Origin: SXOA01 sp046153945
Lineage (GTDB): Bacteria; Planctomycetota; Planctomycetia; Pirellulales; Pirellulaceae
NCBI GenBank assembly: GCA_046153945.1
Contig: JBJXFF010000171.1
Coordinates: 12,147 to 76,146 of the forward strand
DNA length: 64,000 nt
Direction of reading: 5' to 3'
Under the pieces are notes generated by a model, which was not told the DNA's origin, did not search any database, and saw only the letters and a list, made by a program, of their open reading frames with translations. Of this stretch, positions 54,172 through 62,438 are shown in pieces. A program made the translations under genes and the position numbers. Within the stretch, counting starts at the first letter, position 1; every line of letters begins with the position of its first letter.

Positions 54172-54203
54172 CACGCCCACGGCTTTGCGTGGGCGTGTTT
54201 GTG
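54172..54203 (+). terminator. Terminator-like hairpin after the DUF3500 gene
   Basis: CACGCCCACG (54172-54181) pairs with CGTGGGCGTG (54188-54197), loop GCTTTG, followed by TTTGTGTT. It lies 24 bases past the stop codon, ahead of the convergent DUF1501 gene. Confidence 0.6.
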
Positions 54204-54211
54204 TTGCTCGA

Positions 54212-55672
54212 TTATGACAGAATCTCTTTTATCACCTTCCCATGCACATCGGTCAGCCGCATGTCGCGGCCGCTGAAGCGGAAGGTGAGACGGGTATGGT
54301 CGATGCCGAGGAGATGCAGCATCGTGGCGTGCAAGTCGTGGATTTCGGCCTTGTTCTCGACTGCCTTGTAGCCGTATTCGTCGGTCTGGCCGTGGATGGT
54401 CCCCCCCTTGATGCCGCCGCCGGCAAGCCAAAGGCTGAAGCCGAAGGGATTGTGGTCGCGGCCGTCGGAGCCTTGGGCGAACGGAGTCCGGCCGAATTCG
54501 CCGGAGAAGATGACCAGTGTGCTGTCCAGAAGTCCCCTCTGGGCTAGGTCCGTTAGCAAGGCGGCAATCGGCTGGTCGACGGCGCGGGCGTTGTCCTCGT
54601 GACCTTTTTTGAGACCGCCGTGCTGGTCCCAGCGGTCATGTCCGCAGTTGGGGCAGGTGAGTTCAATGAACCGCACTCCTTTTTCGACTAATCGTCGTGC
54701 CAGCAAGCACTGCCGGGCGAACGAAGCGGTGTGCGGGAATTTGGAATCGAGGCCATACAATTGCTGAGTGGCGGCTGACTCGTCCTTGAGGTCGGTGAGG
54801 CCGGGGACGACGGTCTGCATTCGATAGGCAAGCTCATAATTCGCAATGGCTGATTCCACCGCGCTGTTTTTGCCCGTCGCCGCCAGCCGTTGTTCGTCGA
54901 GCTTCTTGAGCAAAGCCAGTTTGTTCTTCTGGAGTTGATCGGTCGGCTCGCCGCGGTTGATGTTGGCGACCGGCGGATTGGCGGCAGTGAAGATCGAGCC
55001 CTGGTAGCTGGCCGGCAGGAAACCGCTATTGAAATTATCGAGTCCGCCCGGCGGAATCAGGCCGCCGTTGATGACGACGAACCCCGGCAAGTCGCGGCAT
55101 TCGCTCCCCAGTCCGTAACCGAACCAGGCCCCCATGCTGGGTCGTCCCTGAATTCCTGTGCCGGTGTGCAGGAAGTAATTCGCACTGGTGTGCTCGGGAA
55201 ACTGGCTGGTCATGCTGCGGATGACCGCCAACTTGTCCGCGTGCTGGGCCACGCCCGGAAAGAGCTCGCTAACCGGAATGCCGCTCTTCCCATATTGCTG
55301 GAACTTCCACGGCGAGCCAAGCGTGGCCCCATTGTTGTTGAACTGCGTCGGCTCGATCTTCATGGCGAACGGCTTGCCACTCTCCGCCGTCAGCCGCGGC
55401 TTGGGATCGAACGTATCGACCTGGCTCGGCCCGCCGTCCATGTAGAGATAGATGACGCTCTTGGCCTTGGCGGCAAAATGCGGCTTGCGAGGAGCGAGCG
55501 GATCGCCATTCCGATCGGATTCTGCGCCGATGCTGGTGCCAAAGTCTCCCTGAGCCATGAGTGCCGAAAGTGCCACCGCCCCAAATCCACAGCCGGCCTG
55601 GCGGAGGAAGGAGCGGCGGTCGAGGGGCAATGGGGAGAGACGCTGACAGAGGTAGTTAGCTGGTTGTGGCAT
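54212..55672 (-). CDS. DUF1501 (sulfatase-like) secreted protein
   Basis: 486 residues with a twin-arginine signal (LDRRSFLRQAGCGFGAVALS). DUF1501 landmarks: VIYLYMDGGPSQVDTFDPKP, VIRSMTSQFPEHTSANYF, FIELTCPNCGHDRWDQHGG, LVIFSGEFGRTP, GRDHNPFGFSLWLAGGG and MLHLLGIDHTRLTFRFSGRD. It shares much with the other two DUF1501 proteins in the window but has its own insert near LDNFNSGFLP. Substrate and role undetermined. Confidence 0.93.
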   Translation of the reverse strand: MPQPANYLCQRLSPLPLDRRSFLRQAGCGFGAVALSALMAQGDFGTSIGAESDRNGDPLAPRKPHFAAKAKSVIYLYMDGGPSQVDTFDPKPRLTAESGKPFAMKIEPTQFNNNGATLGSPWKFQQYGKSGIPVSELFPGVAQHADKLAVIRSMTSQFPEHTSANYFLHTGTGIQGRPSMGAWFGYGLGSECRDLPGFVVINGGLIPPGGLDNFNSGFLPASYQGSIFTAANPPVANINRGEPTDQLQKNKLALLKKLDEQRLAATGKNSAVESAIANYELAYRMQTVVPGLTDLKDESAATQQLYGLDSKFPHTASFARQCLLARRLVEKGVRFIELTCPNCGHDRWDQHGGLKKGHEDNARAVDQPIAALLTDLAQRGLLDSTLVIFSGEFGRTPFAQGSDGRDHNPFGFSLWLAGGGIKGGTIHGQTDEYGYKAVENKAEIHDLHATMLHLLGIDHTRLTFRFSGRDMRLTDVHGKVIKEILS

Positions 55673-55705
55673 GACTCTCCATTATAGACGGCACAGAATT
55701 GAGCA

Positions 55706-56488
55706 CTACCACAGCGTATACCCCCCATCGATCACCAGCGAAGCTCCCGTCATGTACCGGCTGGCGTCGCTGGCGAGGTAGACGGCGAGAGGGCCAAGGT
55801 CTTCGGGAGGGCCAAAATCGCCCATGGGGATTTGCTGCAGAAAGGCTTCCGTCACTTCGGGATGAATTTTGCGCCACCGCTGGTTGGGTTCGGTCATAAA
55901 GCCGCCGGGGAGAATGGCATTGACGTTGATCTTGTGCGGAGCCCAGTCGGCGGCGACGGCGCGGGTGAACTGCACGACGGCGGCTTTGCAGGTCTCGTAG
56001 TGGCGGCCTTCGATTTTGCGGCCCGCGACGAGAGCATTAATGCTGGCGATATTGATGATCTTCCCTCCTTGGCCCCGAGCGATCATCGCGCCGCCGAGGA
56101 TTTTGGTGCAGAGAAAGACGCTGGTGAGGTTGAGGTCGACCAGTTCCCGCCAGGTTTCCAGCGGCATCTCGTGCGTGGGGATGTTCTGCCGCCGGCCGCC
56201 GGCGTTGTTGATCAGGATGTGTATTGGTTCGGCTTCGACGAGTGCCTTATGGCAGGCCGCCTCGCACTCCTCGGTCTTGCTGACGTCGGCATTAATCGTG
56301 AACGCGTCTCGTCCCAAAGCGCGAATGTCGGAAGCAGTCGCTTCCAGGCTCGCCGCGTCGCGGCCTACGAGCACTACGTCCGCTCCCATTTCAGCACAGG
56401 CCAATGCCATCTCCCGCCCCAAGCCGCGGCTGCCGCCGGTGATGAAAAGTCGTTTGCCGTCGAGTCGGAAGCGGTCGATGAGAGGCAT
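55706..56488 (-). CDS. SDR-family oxidoreductase
   Basis: About 260 residues. Classical short-chain dehydrogenase: cofactor motif GGSRGLGREM (TGxxxGxG type), NNAGG, the catalytic Ser in NIASINALV and Tyr-x-x-x-Lys (YETCK), then LPGGFMTEPNQ and a terminal GGYTLW. It resembles glucose/ribitol-like dehydrogenases. The ATG at 56488 lacks an SD; a longer frame from a TTG at 56566 runs into the terminator of the VWA gene. Start uncertain by a few residues. Confidence 0.93.
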   Translation of the reverse strand: MPLIDRFRLDGKRLFITGGSRGLGREMALACAEMGADVVLVGRDAASLEATASDIRALGRDAFTINADVSKTEECEAACHKALVEAEPIHILINNAGGRRQNIPTHEMPLETWRELVDLNLTSVFLCTKILGGAMIARGQGGKIINIASINALVAGRKIEGRHYETCKAAVVQFTRAVAADWAPHKINVNAILPGGFMTEPNQRWRKIHPEVTEAFLQQIPMGDFGPPEDLGPLAVYLASDASRYMTGASLVIDGGYTLW

Positions 56489-56529
56489 GGGGGGAGGAGT
56501 GGGTGGTGAGGAGTTGGTAGTCAGCCAGC

Positions 56530-56556
56530 AAAAAGGCCCGGATAGTTCCGGGCCTT
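56530..56556 (-). terminator. Rho-independent terminator of the second VWA gene
   Basis: On the minus strand AAGGCCCGGA pairs with TCCGGGCCTT (56533-56542 and 56547-56556, 10-bp stem, 4-base loop), then a run of five Ts (56530-56534). It lies about 32 bases past the VWA stop codon, ahead of the SDR gene. Confidence 0.85.
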
Positions 56557-56587
56557 GGTTAGTCAAATCAGGCGAAGAGTCGCTCGT

Positions 56588-58600
56588 TTACAGCTTCGGC
56601 GGCGGACGACTTGGTGCCGGCTTCTTGAGCATCATTTTGGCGTCGTTCACTGCCGCAGGAGCATTACCGTTGCCGCCATCACCCATCTTGCGGGGAGCCA
56701 AGTCGGTGAACGAATCCACCCACACCCAGCCGACGGGATCCTTCAGTTCCTTGTCGGCGAGCAAAGCCCACGGCGTACCGGGATGATCCTTGACGACGCG
56801 GTTTAAGTACATCCTGGCCCGCTCACCCAGCTTGGCAAGCTGGCTGCCGACGGAGATTTCGTCCGCGGGCTTGAGGGTCCAAGTGTTGTTTTTCGGGTCC
56901 TTCGGCTTGAGACCGCGCTTGGCGGCTGCGAGCATGGCGTTGTAGGCTTCGGTGCGAACCTTGACGGCCAGGACTCGCCCCATGGCCAAGTCATAGCCCG
57001 CCTGCCAACGGGGAGTGTCTTCCTTCTCGCGATCACTTTCGCCGGTTCGAAGAACCTCGTAAAGCTGATTGATTTTGGGCTCCAGGCGCGCCGCTTCTTG
57101 CTGAGCTTCCGACAAGGCCGTGGCAAAAGCCGCTTCGTCGGACTTCACGAACCGCAGGTTCGGGCTTCCCATTTGATCGAGTTGCGACATCTTGGCCGCC
57201 TCAACCAGGACAAATCGTGCCTTATTCGAGCTGACCCGTTTCTGGTACTCGGTCGTTGAGACATAGTCCGGCCGATACCGCCGCATCACTTCGGGATCAA
57301 AGAACTGCGAAATGTGCGAGGAGAATGCCTGCGTTTCCTGGCGGCTAACCGCCCGCCGGACGTCGCGATTCGGATGCACGGCGAAGTAGATGCCCCCCGT
57401 TTCCACGCACAGGCGAGTCAACGAGTAGGGACCGAAACCAGAGTCGATGGCAAGCTCGTCTTCCTTGCTGCCGGAGAAGTTAAGCTTGATCCGCTCTGGG
57501 GCAAGAGACTCAGGACCTTGTTCGACGACGCCCCACTTTGGCGATTGATCATACTTCGGGTCAGGGTCGACCCACTTCATCTGGGTCTCTTTGCGGCCGA
57601 AGGGAGCGGGAACCCCGACTACATACACCGGCATCGTGTGGCGACGGCAGAGCTTCACCGTTTCGTCGAGGCCAATCTGATCCGAGCCGGCCTCATCGGT
57701 GAAGACGACAATCATCACGTTCCGTTCGGGCTGTCCTCCAGGGGGAGCGTAGCGGAGGTTGGCGTAGTTCTTGGCGACTTCATAAACGGTGCGGAAGACG
57801 TTTTCATTGCCGGAATCGTCGTTCTTGATTCCTTTCACCGCGGACTTGAGGTCCGACAGGCTGGACGTCGGCTTTTTGGTGACCAGTTCAACGTTGTTGC
57901 CGAACGCCACAATGCTGGAAAGGAGCGGCTCATCTTCATGCTTCTTGAAAGCCTTGTTGCCGGCAGCCTCGATGATGCCCAGTTCTTCGTAAATCTTGTC
58001 GAACCGGTCATGGATCGCGTTCCGCTGGGGAATCAGACTGGCGGTTGAATCAAAGCACCAAACCACTAGCGTTTTCCGCTCTTCGAGCGACAAGAGAATT
58101 TCGTGGGTCAAACGATCAATCGCGCCGACCGCTCCGGTTGTCCCTTCGCCTGCCGCACCCTTGACGGCCATGTTGGCGTTGTAGTGGAGCCCTGTGGCGA
58201 CTTCGATGGCGTTGTTGATTTCGACGTTGGCGACTTCAACTTCCGGCAGAATTTCGTGGTGGCTGGGAATCACGGAGACTTCCGAAATGATGGGAGCCTC
58301 GGAAAGAGCCATCGACTCTCCTTGGACGCTATTGGCACCCACTTCCTGGCTCGGCTGATCCGCGAAGTAAAACTCCTCGGGAACCTTGAGCTCGACAACC
58401 TCTTCCGTTTCGGGGACGGAAACAACCGTGAGAGTCACTTGATTGTTGCGCACAACCAAGGGAGTCAGACCCAGCGCCACAACAATCGCCAGGTGTGTGA
58501 GCAGGCTGACAATGAACGCGGGGGAGTCGCCATCAAAAGGCGTCTCGTCTTCGCCGGTTTGCTTCTGCCACCAAGTCCGCAAGCCCTGAATCATTTTCAC
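56588..58600 (-). CDS. Membrane-anchored von Willebrand factor A protein (paralogue 2)
   Basis: About 670 residues. A hydrophobic segment near FIVSLLTHLAIVVALGLTPLVV follows a short N-terminal part. The VWA domain starts near TLVVWCFDSTASLIPQ, whose DxTxS variant of the MIDAS DxSxS is acceptable. The C-terminal end reads HPGTPWALLADKELKDPVGW and ends PPKL, matching the paralogue at 9334-11343. The GTG at 58600 with GGAG seven bases upstream was chosen; the ATG at 58594 is the alternative. It ends at a strong terminator. Confidence 0.85.
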   Translation of the reverse strand: MKMIQGLRTWWQKQTGEDETPFDGDSPAFIVSLLTHLAIVVALGLTPLVVRNNQVTLTVVSVPETEEVVELKVPEEFYFADQPSQEVGANSVQGESMALSEAPIISEVSVIPSHHEILPEVEVANVEINNAIEVATGLHYNANMAVKGAAGEGTTGAVGAIDRLTHEILLSLEERKTLVVWCFDSTASLIPQRNAIHDRFDKIYEELGIIEAAGNKAFKKHEDEPLLSSIVAFGNNVELVTKKPTSSLSDLKSAVKGIKNDDSGNENVFRTVYEVAKNYANLRYAPPGGQPERNVMIVVFTDEAGSDQIGLDETVKLCRRHTMPVYVVGVPAPFGRKETQMKWVDPDPKYDQSPKWGVVEQGPESLAPERIKLNFSGSKEDELAIDSGFGPYSLTRLCVETGGIYFAVHPNRDVRRAVSRQETQAFSSHISQFFDPEVMRRYRPDYVSTTEYQKRVSSNKARFVLVEAAKMSQLDQMGSPNLRFVKSDEAAFATALSEAQQEAARLEPKINQLYEVLRTGESDREKEDTPRWQAGYDLAMGRVLAVKVRTEAYNAMLAAAKRGLKPKDPKNNTWTLKPADEISVGSQLAKLGERARMYLNRVVKDHPGTPWALLADKELKDPVGWVWVDSFTDLAPRKMGDGGNGNAPAAVNDAKMMLKKPAPSRPPPKL

Positions 58601-59196
58601 AGCCCAGCTCCTTTTGCAATTCCGTCGACGCAGGCCGATGATAGCATGCAATCGAACTCCGGCAATTTGTCCTAAGATGGTTCCTGGACGGGTTCTCCGT
58701 TACCAGCCGAATTCTCCTCGAATTCGCCTCAAAATGCAAGCAACTTCGCCCTTATTCGCATTCCGGGCGGAAACCTATTGCCGGCAACCAGTTGAATTCG
58801 CGCACGGGATCCAAAAATCTAAGCGAATAGTGTCTCCGGATGTACTCTAAATATCGATGCGCAGGCGCGGTGAGATACCGGTATAAACTCCACAAAATCG
58901 AGCGAAATATTAGGAGGGACGATAAAACCACCCAGCGGAGGGGTTTCCTTTGGCCGGCAATCATGCCAACGACCGGCTGGCTCGCCATTCCAGCCAGGTT
59001 TCGTAACACCTTACAGGGCCAGTGCCAACCTCAACAGCGAAACGGCACCTCTCCAATTCGTAATTTGTTGATTGACGATGACCGCTCGCTAATCTTAGGA
59101 TGGAAAGAGAATCTGGATGGATGGCGTACGGGTCTGCACCGGTGTCGGCTTCCAGTTTTCCCCAGGGGCCGGAGTTAATTAACCACGAAACATTTC
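58601..59196. other. Divergent intergenic region between VWA and hydrolase genes
   Basis: About 600 bases, AT-richer than the neighbours. Short open frames on both strands (for instance 58614-58850, 58752-59009) lack SD motifs and known domains and are not called. Probably promoters for both divergent genes; I could not fix any hexamer pair with confidence. Confidence 0.4.
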
Positions 59197-60177
59197 ATGA
59201 ATTCCTTATTTCTGCAACCAGCCTTTCGGGTTCGTTCCTCCGCCGTGGCTTGGCTGGCGATTTCCTTGCTGGCGGGCAGCTTGGTTTTCGCTCAGGACAA
59301 AACCAAGGAAGAAGAGGACAAGGACAAAATCCCCGATCCGGAAAACGTCACCGTGCAGACATCGGATGACATTGCCATCAAGGCCACTTACTACGCCAGC
59401 AAGCTCAAGAAAAAGGCGGTTCCCATCATCATGCTGCATGGTTGGGAAGGAAACCGCGGCGAATTTCACGTCATGGCCAGCCATCTGCAAAAGCAGGGCT
59501 ACGCGGTCATCTGCCCCGACTTGCGCGGACACGGACAGAGCAACAAGTACAAAACGGCCAATGGTGATTCCGAAGAATTCAATCTGGAAAAGATGAAAGG
59601 ACCAGATCTGGAAAAAATGGTCCTCGACGTGGAGGCGGTCAAAAAGTTCCTGGTGGAGAAGAACAACGCTGGCGAACTCAATGTTGAGGCCCTCTGCGTC
59701 GTAGGGGCGCAATTCGGCTGTTCCATCGCCATGATGTGGTCGGTGGCAGACTGGAATGTCCGTTCGCTCCCGTCGATCAAGCAGGGGCAGGATGTGAAAG
59801 CGATGGTCCTGCTTTCACCGATGGAGTCCTTCAAAGGGGTCGGTACCCGTGGTCCGATGACACATCCCGTCGTGCGAGGCAAGCTTTCCACCCTCATTTG
59901 CGTGGGCAAGGAAGAAGCCAAAGCTCATGGAGAAGCCAAGCGGATGTACACCGCAATGCTCAAATTCCATGGCAAGCCGCCGACCGATGAGAAAGAAGCG
60001 GCCAAAAAGCAGGACCTGTTCATGGTCGAAGAGGAAACCAGCTTGCAAGGGACCGGCCTCTTGCGCAATGGCTTGCAAACGCCCGCAGAAATTCAGAAGT
60101 TTCTCTATCTCCGCTTGTCGCTCAAACTCGACGAGTATGAATGGACCGCGCGGAAAGATCCGCTAAAGGGCGAATAG
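59197..60177 (+). CDS. Secreted alpha/beta-hydrolase homologue, probably inactive
   Basis: 326 residues with a signal peptide (LAGSLVFAQD). The alpha/beta-hydrolase frame is clear: IIMLHGWEGNRGEFHVMASHL, then YAVICPDLRGHGQS. The nucleophile elbow, normally GxSxG, reads VVGAQFGCS, so the nucleophile Ser is Gln. The later acid region reads CVGKEEAKAHG, and the expected catalytic His region reads TSLQGTGLLRNGL without His. So the catalytic triad appears lost. A structural or binding role is more likely than catalysis. Confidence 0.85.
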   Translation: MNSLFLQPAFRVRSSAVAWLAISLLAGSLVFAQDKTKEEEDKDKIPDPENVTVQTSDDIAIKATYYASKLKKKAVPIIMLHGWEGNRGEFHVMASHLQKQGYAVICPDLRGHGQSNKYKTANGDSEEFNLEKMKGPDLEKMVLDVEAVKKFLVEKNNAGELNVEALCVVGAQFGCSIAMMWSVADWNVRSLPSIKQGQDVKAMVLLSPMESFKGVGTRGPMTHPVVRGKLSTLICVGKEEAKAHGEAKRMYTAMLKFHGKPPTDEKEAAKKQDLFMVEEETSLQGTGLLRNGLQTPAEIQKFLYLRLSLKLDEYEWTARKDPLKGE

Positions 60178-60192
60178 TTTTCCTGACCAGCG

Positions 60193-61113
60193 TTACGAAC
60201 TTCCTTTCGGTTCGAGGGCGTCGCGCAGTCCGTCTCCCAGCAAGTTAAAGCCCAGCACCGCCAGGGAAATGGCGGCGCCGGGGGCAAACGCATAGCAGAC
60301 ATTCTGTCGCCAATACTGCCGGGCTTCTCCCAGAATGCAGCCCCATTCGGGCACGGTCGAGTCGCCGACTAATCCCAGGAAGGCCAATCCCGCCACCTCG
60401 AGAATGGCGGTGCCAATGCTCAGACTTGCAAGCACCGCCACGGGGCTGAGCAAAGCGGGACCAATCGCGTGGGTTAGAATATGCCAAGTCCCGGCTCCGA
60501 GGGCTTTGCTGGCAAGCACGTATTCCTGGTTGACGACGCTGATCACCGTGGCCCGAACCTGCCGAGCAAAGATCGGAACATTGATCAGGCCGACGGCAAT
60601 GATCACCGTCCCCCAGCCGGGATGAAATGCGACCGCCACGAGAAGCGCGATGAGCACACTGGGAAAAGCTAACGCCACATCCACCGTCCGCATCAACAGC
60701 GCATCGACCGAGCCGCCGAAATATCCGGCCAAAGCTCCGACCGGCACGCCGACAGCAACGGCGAGCAATATCGACACCACTCCAGCCAAGAGCGACAAAC
60801 GGGAACCATGCATCACTCGGGTCAGCAAATCCTTGGCATTCGCATCGGTCCCCATCAAGTATTCGCCGCTCAGCGGTTCATTCAGCCGCAGGCCGACGGT
60901 CCCTTTTTCAGGATCGAAATTCTTGGCCGAGTGGCCGAGCGAATAGGGCGACAGAAAGTCCGCCCCCACCGCCACCAGCAGAAACACCGCGATCAGGCCC
61001 ATGCCGGCCCACGAGGCATAATTCCGCAAGAATCGTTCGCGCGCCCGCGCAGCGGGAGACTGCACGGGCTGATTGGTGGCGGATTGGGACGGCGAGGTCA
61101 TCGTGGCCGGCAT
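60193..61113 (-). CDS. ABC transporter permease, DppC/OppC type
   Basis: About 306 residues. The N-terminal TM (WAGMGLIAVFLLVAVGADFL) is followed by an OppC_N domain and about five further membrane segments. The BPD_transp_1 signature includes GSRLSLLAGVVSILLAVAVG and the EAA loop ASKALGAGTWHILTHAIGPAL. OppC/DppC subunits normally pair with an OppB, an ATPase and a binding protein; none is in this window. The start is uncertain: 61137 (GTG), 61113 and 61101 are in frame. Confidence 0.85.
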   Translation of the reverse strand: MPATMTSPSQSATNQPVQSPAARARERFLRNYASWAGMGLIAVFLLVAVGADFLSPYSLGHSAKNFDPEKGTVGLRLNEPLSGEYLMGTDANAKDLLTRVMHGSRLSLLAGVVSILLAVAVGVPVGALAGYFGGSVDALLMRTVDVALAFPSVLIALLVAVAFHPGWGTVIIAVGLINVPIFARQVRATVISVVNQEYVLASKALGAGTWHILTHAIGPALLSPVAVLASLSIGTAILEVAGLAFLGLVGDSTVPEWGCILGEARQYWRQNVCYAFAPGAAISLAVLGFNLLGDGLRDALEPKGSS

Positions 61114-61211
61114 TTTAGCGGACGAGCACAACTCCACCCATCCCGCTAAACACTAGTCCGACGCGCCAGCAAGGGAATTGCGCTTAGCATCGGCAAAGAT
61201 GCCTGCATCCA

Positions 61212-62315
61212 TCACCCAAACGACTGCGCCAGCTCCCGAATGTAATCCAGAGCCTCTTCCAACTCAGGCGTTTCCACCCCCTGCTCTCGCCCGGCGCGGT
61301 CGCAGCGGCAGAGGACAAGGAGTTCGTCGTAACTCTCGGATTCCTTGAGCCGGCGGTGAGCCCGCTGGCCGACGGTGCCGTCCAGAATTTCGTGGGCGGT
61401 CATGTGATGTTCGATGAACCAGGCGGTCCGCTCGGTGATAAACCCTTCGAGCGCTTCCAGCCCCGCCGCGACGTGGTCGTGTGGGTCGATCGCTTTGCCG
61501 ATGTCATGCAGGAGCGCGGCCAGCAAAAACTCCTCGTCGTAGGGGAGTGCGTCGCGGGCGTGGTCGAAGACCTGCAGCGAGTGATAGAGGGCTTCCCCTT
61601 CCGGATGGTACTTGGGGTTCTGCTTCACGTTTTCCAGCGGCAGCAGCAGGCTTTGATAGACCTGAAAGCGGTCGACCTTGCTGGCGACTTCGTCCACGGC
61701 GGCGTCGAGGTCGAGGCCTGGGTACTCGGTCGCCAGAAACTGCTCGAGCTGGGCGATACTCGCCCGCTCAATCGCCTTGCCGGTGATCGAGCTTTTGAAA
61801 ACGTAAGAAACCAGGTTCGAGGCATAGACCGTCAGCTCGAACGGATAGCGGTCCTTCACATGCACGTGAGTGAAGATTCGCTCCTCGTCGTTCTTCCGGA
61901 CCCGCTTGTGTTCGACGTCGTAGACCATACCGTTCTCATCGAGAATCGAGGTGACGGCTTCGATGCTGTCGGAGAAGACGTGCAGGTCGATGTCACTCCC
62001 TGCCCGGATATGCCCGGTCATCACGCTGCCGATCAGTCGCGGCTTGAAGCGGGCCAGCAGCCGCATCAGCCGGAGGGCTTCCAGCCGCATTTCGCGGAGG
62101 TTGTCCTTGCGGGCATCCCCTTCGTGCAGGCGGGCAAAGGTTTGGATTTCCTCGCGGATTTCCGCATTGCTCGGCAGGTCGCAGGGCTTGACCCACCCCT
62201 GGCAAATGCGATGGGCCGCTTTCTGCTTGGCCCGAAAATATTCCGACTCCTCGCGGGAGTACATCAGCCTGGCGGCTTCGAAGGCGATTTGCCGCCGCAA
62301 CTTCAGATTAGACAT
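61212..62315 (-). CDS. Nucleotidyltransferase plus HD-domain protein
   Basis: 367 residues. The nucleotidyltransferase part has GSVMTGHIRAGSDIDLHVFS (residues about 96-115), matching GS...x9-DxD. An HD domain follows (about 228-300, EALYHSLQVFDHARDALPYDE, then LAALLHDIGKAIDPHDHVAAG, then the late His of FIEHHMTA). It resembles an NTase-HD arrangement akin to tRNA-CCA/poly(A) enzymes with their HD part, but the substrate is unknown. A short palindromic repeat ends five bases before the SD-less ATG. Confidence 0.85.
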   Translation of the reverse strand: MSNLKLRRQIAFEAARLMYSREESEYFRAKQKAAHRICQGWVKPCDLPSNAEIREEIQTFARLHEGDARKDNLREMRLEALRLMRLLARFKPRLIGSVMTGHIRAGSDIDLHVFSDSIEAVTSILDENGMVYDVEHKRVRKNDEERIFTHVHVKDRYPFELTVYASNLVSYVFKSSITGKAIERASIAQLEQFLATEYPGLDLDAAVDEVASKVDRFQVYQSLLLPLENVKQNPKYHPEGEALYHSLQVFDHARDALPYDEEFLLAALLHDIGKAIDPHDHVAAGLEALEGFITERTAWFIEHHMTAHEILDGTVGQRAHRRLKESESYDELLVLCRCDRAGREQGVETPELEEALDYIRELAQSFG

Positions 62316-62320
62316 TCAGT

Positions 62321-62344
62321 GCGCCGTTAGCCCCGGAGTGGCGC
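62321..62344. repeat. Short repeat with GCGCC/GGCGC ends before the NTase-HD start
   Basis: GCGCC (62321-62325) and GGCGC (62340-62344) bracket a GTTAGCCCCGGAGT core (the GCCGTTAGCCCCGG type). On the minus strand the repeat ends 5 bases upstream of the ATG at 62315. Confidence 0.5.
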
Positions 62345-62370
62345 GGATGGGGCATCGAGGGGAGAAAAAT

Positions 62371-62420
62371 CCGAATGACGAATGGGACGAGATGATTCTA
62401 ATCCGACCTTCGTCATTCGG
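62371..62420. repeat. Inverted repeat CCGAATGACGAA / TTCGTCATTCGG
   Basis: Perfect 12-bp arms at 62371-62382 and 62409-62420 with a 26-base loop, between the NTase-HD gene start and the end of the TPR gene. Confidence 0.75.
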
Positions 62421-62438
62421 GCTTCGTCATTTCTTATC

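Noticed and set aside
57314..58048. 244-residue plus-strand frame opposite the second VWA gene
   Set aside because: Antisense shadow with no supporting motif.
58752..59009. 85-residue minus-strand open frame in the divergent intergenic region
   Set aside because: No SD, motif or neighbour support; other frames of similar length overlap it.
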